Shown here: positions 5,478-8,400 of the stretch, piece after piece
How the letters are laid out: every line of letters begins with the position of its first letter
Numbering within the stretch: the first letter of the stretch is position 1
Source: Nanobdellota archaeon
GTDB lineage: Archaea > Nanobdellota > Nanobdellia > Woesearchaeales > UBA12501
Reading direction: 5' to 3'
NCBI GenBank assembly: GCA_018812465.1
Contig: JAHJCS010000122.1
Location: 1-8,400 of the forward strand
Length of the DNA stretch: 8,400 bases
Notes under the pieces: model-generated
Databases searched by the model: none
What the model was told of the DNA's origin: nothing
What the model saw: only the letters and a program-made list of their open reading frames with translations
Program-made: the position numbers and the translations under genes

Positions 5478-5818
5478 GAAAAAAACTGACAAAAGATGAG
5501 ATTGAAAGGCTCTGTTTTGAATGCGACATGCCTTGCGAGGTAGTCACAACAAAAATGAGGGGCATTAAAGTAGAGGCATATAGGTGCCCTAAATGCAAGG
5601 AGATAACATTCAGCGAAAAACAAGCCCATCAGGCAGCAGTTAAGCTTGAAGAAAAAAGAATGGAAGAGCAGTACAAGAAGAGCCCGATCAGGATAGGCCA
5701 CAGCCTGGGCCTGACATTTCCTAAAGAGATTGTCAAGGTATTCGGCCTGAGCAGCAAAAGCAAGCTGAACATAAAGCCAAAGCTGGGGAAGAAGATAATT
5801 GAGATTAAGGTTGGGTGA
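5462..5818 (+). CDS. Zinc-ribbon (YgiT-like) plus AbrB-fold DNA-binding protein, putative antitoxin
   Basis: This protein has 118 residues. The N-terminal half carries CFEC (18-21) and CPKC (42-45), spaced as in YgiT/MqsA-type zinc fingers, followed by the typical KEITFSEKQA helix entry. Residues about 53-71 form a charged helix. The C-terminal part (about 75-118) is an AbrB/MazE/SpoVT-like swapped hairpin, with RIGHSLGLTFPKEIV, then a Leu-rich turn and IIEIKV. The zinc half would bind the toxin and the AbrB half the promoter, as in known antitoxins that repress their own operon; this is inference from family knowledge. Its ATG lies inside the end of the upstream gene (16-base overlap). GTGAT at 5451-5455 acts as the ribosome-binding site, so the two are translationally coupled. 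The toxin-first order matches mqsRA. MqsA uses a helix-turn-helix instead of AbrB, so this is a different domain combination. Confidence 0.7.
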   Translation: MGKKIRKKLTKDEIERLCFECDMPCEVVTTKMRGIKVEAYRCPKCKEITFSEKQAHQAAVKLEEKRMEEQYKKSPIRIGHSLGLTFPKEIVKVFGLSSKSKLNIKPKLGKKIIEIKVG

Positions 5819-5897
5819 GTGTTCTGATTGAAGACCCTTCCATCATATTTGTTCAGAAATGAAATTATTGAATAATCAGTGATGGCAAACAGGATCC

Positions 5898-6761
5898 TTA
5901 CAACACCAACAAAAACAGATTCCCCCATATCCACGTCGCAATGAACGCAAGCAAGAAGCTTGGCACAAAAGGTATCCCTTCTTTTATCAGTATCTCTTTT
6001 ATCTTTCTTTTCTTCTTTAATCTGATCAGCTCTGCGATCTGCTCCTTGCTGATTCCAAGATCCTTTGGTCCTGTTATCCTTTTCTTTCCGACATAGACAT
6101 CTTTTGCTATCCAGTCACCTTCTGTGAGCTTCTCTGGCGGAACCATCTTGAGCATGCAGCTCTTCTCTATTGCCCTGACAAACAGCCAGAGATAGAAGGT
6201 CATCACAAACAATGCGACAAACGCAGCAAGAAGTATCCTCACAGAGGAATCCTTCACAAAGAATGTGAGCACAATCATTATTGCTGCAGATATTAGAAGG
6301 ATTGTCCTCATCAGCTGAACCTTTCTTGTTGAGACCAGTTTTGTGAACTGTGTCTTGAATGCCTTCCAGTTCTTAATCACCATTGCTACTCCCCATGCCA
6401 GAGCATAGACTGCTCCTACAAGGAATGTGTTGAAAAGAAAGCTGACAAGCATTGAGCTGGCATCCAGCTGCAGGCCTATCATTGCTCCTAAGCCCATCAT
6501 CATCTTGGCATCGCCGCCGCCCCACTGGCCAGCATAGAACATTGTATAAGCAAGAGCCACTCCTGCGACAAGGCCGAATATACCATCAATGATATAACTC
6601 CAGTCTGAGGAAGAGACAGACCATATGCCTCTTATGGTTACTGCAGATATTATGAAGCTGAAGTTGACCCAATCAGGCACTTCCCTGGTCTTTAGGTCAG
6701 TATAAGAGCCTATCAGCAGAACAATCATGATAACAAGTGCGAAAAACAGCTCTAAAGGCAT
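5898..6761 (-). CDS. Prepilin/archaellin peptidase, A24 family (FlaK/PibD-like)
   Basis: This is a 287-residue integral membrane aspartyl protease of the GxGD type. The first catalytic Asp is D22 in YTDLKTREVPDW, just after the first membrane helix. The second is D84 in GGGDAKMMMG. Hydrophobic segments lie at about 5-20, 33-48, 57-77, 87-125, 150-168, 176-195 and 268-287. A charged cytosolic insert at about 197-265, with LTEGDWIAKDVYVGKKRITG, resembles the soluble domain seen in archaeal members of this family. The enzyme cuts the short signal peptides of archaellins, pilins and related surface proteins, so the cell probably makes type IV pilus-like structures or an archaellum, although none of their genes is in view. 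The gene converges with the toxin-antitoxin-like pair (79 bases between stops). There is no ribosome-binding site before the ATG, but a TATA box lies about 28 bases upstream, so the mRNA should be leaderless. Confidence 0.9.
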   Translation of the reverse strand: MPLELFFALVIMIVLLIGSYTDLKTREVPDWVNFSFIISAVTIRGIWSVSSSDWSYIIDGIFGLVAGVALAYTMFYAGQWGGGDAKMMMGLGAMIGLQLDASSMLVSFLFNTFLVGAVYALAWGVAMVIKNWKAFKTQFTKLVSTRKVQLMRTILLISAAIMIVLTFFVKDSSVRILLAAFVALFVMTFYLWLFVRAIEKSCMLKMVPPEKLTEGDWIAKDVYVGKKRITGPKDLGISKEQIAELIRLKKKRKIKEILIKEGIPFVPSFLLAFIATWIWGNLFLLVL

Positions 6762-6783
6762 TTTAAAGCCTGTATTACAGCAA

Positions 6784-6794
6784 AATATATAAAG
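6784..6794. promoter_or_regulatory. Shared TATA element between two divergent genes
   Basis: AATATATAAAG reads CTTTATATATT on the minus strand. On the minus strand it sits about 28 bases before the peptidase ATG (6761), which is ideal for a leaderless start. On the plus strand it would start RNA near 6814, giving the cis-prenyltransferase gene a leader of about 35 bases that includes GGGGGA at 6835-6840. No other good TATA box is seen between the two genes. Confidence 0.5.
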
Positions 6795-6847
6795 ATTATG
6801 TGGTTATTAGTCATGAGTAGATACACTTAGGATAGGGGGACTTTAGA

Positions 6848-7531
6848 TTGGGAAAAGTAATGCCAAAACATGTAGCTCTGACAATGGGCGGCCAGCTGGA
6901 CCATGCCAGAGCCAGCAATATGACCATTGAAGAGGTCTTCAAGAGGATGTTCTCCAAGATAAATTGGCTTATAGACCTGCAGATAAACAACAATATACCT
7001 ATTGTGACAGTCTATGTGCTCACATCCAAAGTCAAGGACTCCCCTCATTTCTCATTGATAATGGACAAGATGATAGAGTTCTTTGAGAACCTGAAAAACA
7101 ACAGCAGGATATATGAGAATAAGATGAAGGTCTCAGTCCTTGGCAAATGGTATGATCTTCCAGGAAGAGCAATTGAGCCGCTCAAGGCAATGATTGATGA
7201 GACAAGGGATTATGACAGCTTCTTCCTCAACCTCTGCATCAACTATGACGGCAAAGATGAGATTGTTGATGCATGCAAGATCATAGGCAGGAGAATAGCT
7301 GCAGGAAAGATTGATGCAGACACAATAGACAAAGAAGCGATAAAGGATAATATATACTCTTCTTACTTTCTTCCTCCAGACCTACTGATAAAGACAGGTA
7401 TGGACAAGAAGCTCGGAGGATTCCTTTTGTGGGACACAACAGACAGCCATGTGTGTTTCTCAGGCAGGACATGGCTGAGATTCAATGAGGCTGACTTCGA
7501 AAGAGCAGTTGATGAGTGGAGGAGAGGGTAG
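6848..7531 (+). CDS. Divergent cis-prenyltransferase (undecaprenyl diphosphate synthase-like), catalytic Asp missing
   Basis: The 227-residue length and block order fit the cis-prenyltransferase (UppS/decaprenyl diphosphate synthase) family, which builds long Z-prenyl carriers for glycan assembly. The blocks are MPKHVALTMGG (canonical HVAIIMDGN), IPIVTVYVL (canonical LTLYAFS), NYDGKDEI at 132-139 (canonical NYGGRxEI), DLLIKTGMDKKLGGFLLW at 178-195 (canonical DLLIRTSGExRxSNFLLW) and WLRFNEADFERAV near the end. Key positions differ: the catalytic Asp of MDGN is G14, RTSGE is KTGMD, and SNF is GGF. The protein ends in DEWRRG, close to the RxG end of active complexes. It may be inactive, may need a partner, or may use a changed site. 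TTG at 6848 has GGGGGA seven bases upstream; ATG at 6860 is an equally plausible start. The gene is divergent from the peptidase gene. Confidence 0.8.
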   Translation: MGKVMPKHVALTMGGQLDHARASNMTIEEVFKRMFSKINWLIDLQINNNIPIVTVYVLTSKVKDSPHFSLIMDKMIEFFENLKNNSRIYENKMKVSVLGKWYDLPGRAIEPLKAMIDETRDYDSFFLNLCINYDGKDEIVDACKIIGRRIAAGKIDADTIDKEAIKDNIYSSYFLPPDLLIKTGMDKKLGGFLLWDTTDSHVCFSGRTWLRFNEADFERAVDEWRRG

Positions 7532-7588
7532 TTTAATTCTATTAATCATTATTATATAAGCATCCTAAATATCCTTCTCATCATAAGC

Positions 7589-7596
7589 TTTATAAG
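7589..7596 (+). promoter_or_regulatory. TATA box upstream of the structured region before L7Ae
   Basis: TTTATAAG would place a transcription start near 7619-7621, at the edge of the paired segment described next. TTATATAAG at 7552-7560 is a further candidate that would start RNA about 35 bases earlier and so include the whole stem. Apart from these A/T boxes, nothing was seen in 7532-7614. Confidence 0.4.
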
Positions 7597-7614
7597 TCCC
7601 CGCTTATTCCAGCC

Positions 7615-7721
7615 TCTTACCAGTGATTTATGACGACTCAGGCCTTGTGCTTGGGTCCGAATGAGGTACTAAAAATCAGAGATTTTTAGGCCCTCAAAAC
7701 CATATGGTTTGTGAGGTAAGA
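7615..7721 (+). other. Structured leader or small RNA upstream of L7Ae, with a candidate kink-turn
   Basis: TCTTACC (7615-7621) pairs with GGTAAGA (7715-7721) and closes a ~107-base segment. Right inside the stem, one strand reads AGU-GA (7622-7626) and the other GA (7713-7714). A three-base bulge ending in U plus opposed GA dinucleotides is the kink-turn layout. The outer helix beyond the GA pairs is weak (U-U, U-G, U-U, A-U). Further inside are a perfect 9-bp hairpin (7669-7689) and a hairpin of nine pairs with a bulge (7693-7715). CCTCA (7692-7696) can pair either with TGAGG (7661-7665) or into the second hairpin, so two folds compete. It could be the L7Ae mRNA leader or a separate RNA. 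Confidence 0.45.
7669..7689 (+). repeat. Perfect hairpin upstream of L7Ae
   Basis: CTAAAAATC (7669-7677) pairs with GATTTTTAG (7681-7689) around the loop AGA. The core AAATC-NNN-GATTT and the preceding TGAGG resemble the hairpin at 3313-3331 and its surroundings. Confidence 0.6.
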
Positions 7722-7741
7722 ATTGATAGTTCTACCTTAAG

Positions 7742-7750
7742 TATATATAA
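7742..7750 (+). promoter_or_regulatory. Proximal TATA box for L7Ae
   Basis: TATATATAA begins 29 bases before the L7Ae ATG (7771), which would give a leaderless mRNA. Yet GGGAGG (7757-7762), eight bases before the ATG, is a good ribosome-binding site and would only be used on a longer transcript from an upstream promoter such as 7589 or 7552. Both modes may operate. Confidence 0.45.
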
Positions 7751-7770
7751 TATAGTGGGAGGCAAATAAA

Positions 7771-8094
7771 ATGGCTGAAAACACAGAAAAAGCTTATGAG
7801 GCTGTTGAGCTGGCCAAAAGGACCGGCAAGATAAGGAAAGGTTCTAATGAAGTGACTAAGGCTTTAGAGAAAGGCAAGGCAAAATTAGTCGTAATAGCAA
7901 AGGACATCTCACCGCCTGAAATAACAATGCATATCCCTCTTCTTTCTAAAGAGAAAGGCGTGACTTGCATAACAGTTCCTTCAAAAGAAGAACTTGGAGC
8001 TGCAGCAGGCCTTGGAGTTGGCACAGCAGCAGTTGTGATAATCCAGGAAGGAGATTCAAAGAAGGTTATTGCAGAACTAGCCAAAGACCAGTGA
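7771..8094 (+). CDS. rpl7ae: Ribosomal protein L7Ae, kink-turn-binding protein
   Basis: This 107-residue protein matches archaeal L7Ae almost block for block: KGSNEVTKALEKGKAKLVVIA (motif at 24-31 and on), then KDISPPEITMHIPLLSKEKGV, then SKEELGAAAGLGVGTAAVVI, the loop that reads the kink-turn. It is slightly shorter than the usual 115-125 residues. L7Ae is a large-subunit protein and also the core kink-turn binder of box C/D and H/ACA RNPs and of RNase P, guiding RNA modification and processing. It is followed after six bases by S28e, the usual archaeal order in which L24e commonly comes next. In some archaea L7Ae represses its own mRNA through a leader kink-turn, and a candidate for such a motif lies upstream here. 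Start choice is clear: ATG with GGGAGG eight bases before it. Confidence 0.96.
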   Translation: MAENTEKAYEAVELAKRTGKIRKGSNEVTKALEKGKAKLVVIAKDISPPEITMHIPLLSKEKGVTCITVPSKEELGAAAGLGVGTAAVVIIQEGDSKKVIAELAKDQ

Positions 8095-8100
8095 TGAAAG

Positions 8101-8394
8101 ATGGCAGCTATAAAGAAGATGGTCAGGAAGGAGGAAAAAGCTAGTGCTCCAGAAGAGAGGAAAGGAGTATATTTCACTGCTGCAACCCCTTCAAGAGTCG
8201 AGGAAGTCATTGCAAGGACTGGCACCAGAGGAGAGGCAACTCAGGTAAGATGCAAGGTCCTTGAAGGAAGAGACAAGGACAAGGTATTGAGAAGGAATGT
8301 CAAAGGCCCGGTCAGGGTTGGGGACATTCTTATGTTAAGAGAGACAGAGTTCGAGGCAAGGCCTTTGGACAGGAAAGGAAGAGGATCATCCTGA
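8101..8394 (+). CDS. rps28e: Ribosomal protein S28e with an N-terminal extension
   Basis: This 97-residue protein contains the full S28e core from about residue 28: [20 protein letters not shown], then [22 protein letters not shown], then the hallmark [10 protein letters not shown]28e is a small-subunit protein near the mRNA exit/decoding platform, normally about 65-75 residues. Here a Lys-rich N-terminal extension of about 25 residues and a short basic C-terminal tail (RKGRGSS) add to the core. The ATG at 8101 has GTGAT at 8091-8095 as a ribosome-binding site, overlapping the stop of L7Ae, so the extension is probably genuine and translationally coupled. No internal ATG precedes the core at a better position. 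Confidence 0.93.
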   Translation: MAAIKKMVRKEEKASAPEERKGVYFTAATPSRVEEVIARTGTRGEATQVRCKVLEGRDKDKVLRRNVKGPVRVGDILMLRETEFEARPLDRKGRGSS

Positions 8395-8400
8395 GGAGGA
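8395..8400 (+). promoter_or_regulatory. Ribosome-binding site for a further gene beyond the window
   Basis: GGAGGA directly follows the S28e stop and is a strong archaeal ribosome-binding site. In archaea the gene after S28e is commonly ribosomal protein L24e, so an L24e start a few bases past the window edge is the likely reason; that gene itself is not visible. Confidence 0.5.

Noticed and set aside
7630..7689. Small leaderless open frame of 19 codons upstream of L7Ae
   Set aside because: It has an ATG about ten bases after a possible transcription start, but its second half is the arms of a perfect hairpin and no conservation can be shown. It might be an upstream frame; there is not enough to call it.
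1..8400. CRISPR array or intact insertion sequence
   Set aside because: No regularly spaced identical direct repeats and no transposase motifs were found anywhere in the window.

Overview
The window reads as archaeal. It carries the start of the archaeal ribosomal cluster L7Ae-S28e, a geranylgeranyl reductase, a GxGD prepilin (archaellin) peptidase, TATA-type promoters placed about 25-30 bases before start codons (leaderless or nearly leaderless transcripts), several TTG starts, and ribosome-binding sites of the GTGAT/GGAGG type. The moderate A+T content, the fused and divergent proteins and the compact layout suggest an uncultivated DPANN-type lineage such as the Woesearchaeota/Pacearchaeota. 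That placement is inference; no 16S rRNA is present.

Layout. Bases 1-652 (minus) hold the N-terminal part of a secreted protein with sialidase-like repeats and the start of a LamG-like domain. Across a divergent promoter region, 874-3039 (plus) encodes one 721-residue protein joining an FAD-dependent geranylgeranyl reductase to a trans-polyprenyl diphosphate synthase. Bases 3040-3685 have no credible gene but contain a very dense island of inverted repeats. A long bulged helix closes 3206-3494, several hairpins lie inside it, and another strong hairpin follows at 3527-3575. Bases 3686-4952 carry two tandem HIT-domain proteins that both have Met where the catalytic middle His should be. Bases 5193-5818 hold an overlapping small-gene pair: a DUF4258-like protein, then a zinc-ribbon plus AbrB-fold protein, resembling a toxin-antitoxin module. 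A convergent gene (5898-6761, minus) encodes an A24 prepilin peptidase. Sharing one symmetric TATA element with it, a divergent gene (6848-7531, plus) encodes a cis-prenyltransferase homologue without the usual catalytic Asp. The window ends with L7Ae and S28e; a ribosome-binding site after S28e points to a further gene beyond the edge.

How the genes relate. Two prenyl-chain genes, one trans (fused to the reductase) and one cis-type, suggest isoprenoid lipid and lipid-carrier metabolism. The peptidase and the signal-peptide protein belong to cell-surface export. L7Ae and S28e form a translation operon. The stretch upstream of L7Ae holds paired segments, including a candidate kink-turn, the RNA motif that L7Ae binds. 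The parts most worth following up are the reductase-synthase fusion, the toxin-antitoxin-like pair, the structured island, and the active-site losses in the HIT and cis-prenyltransferase proteins.
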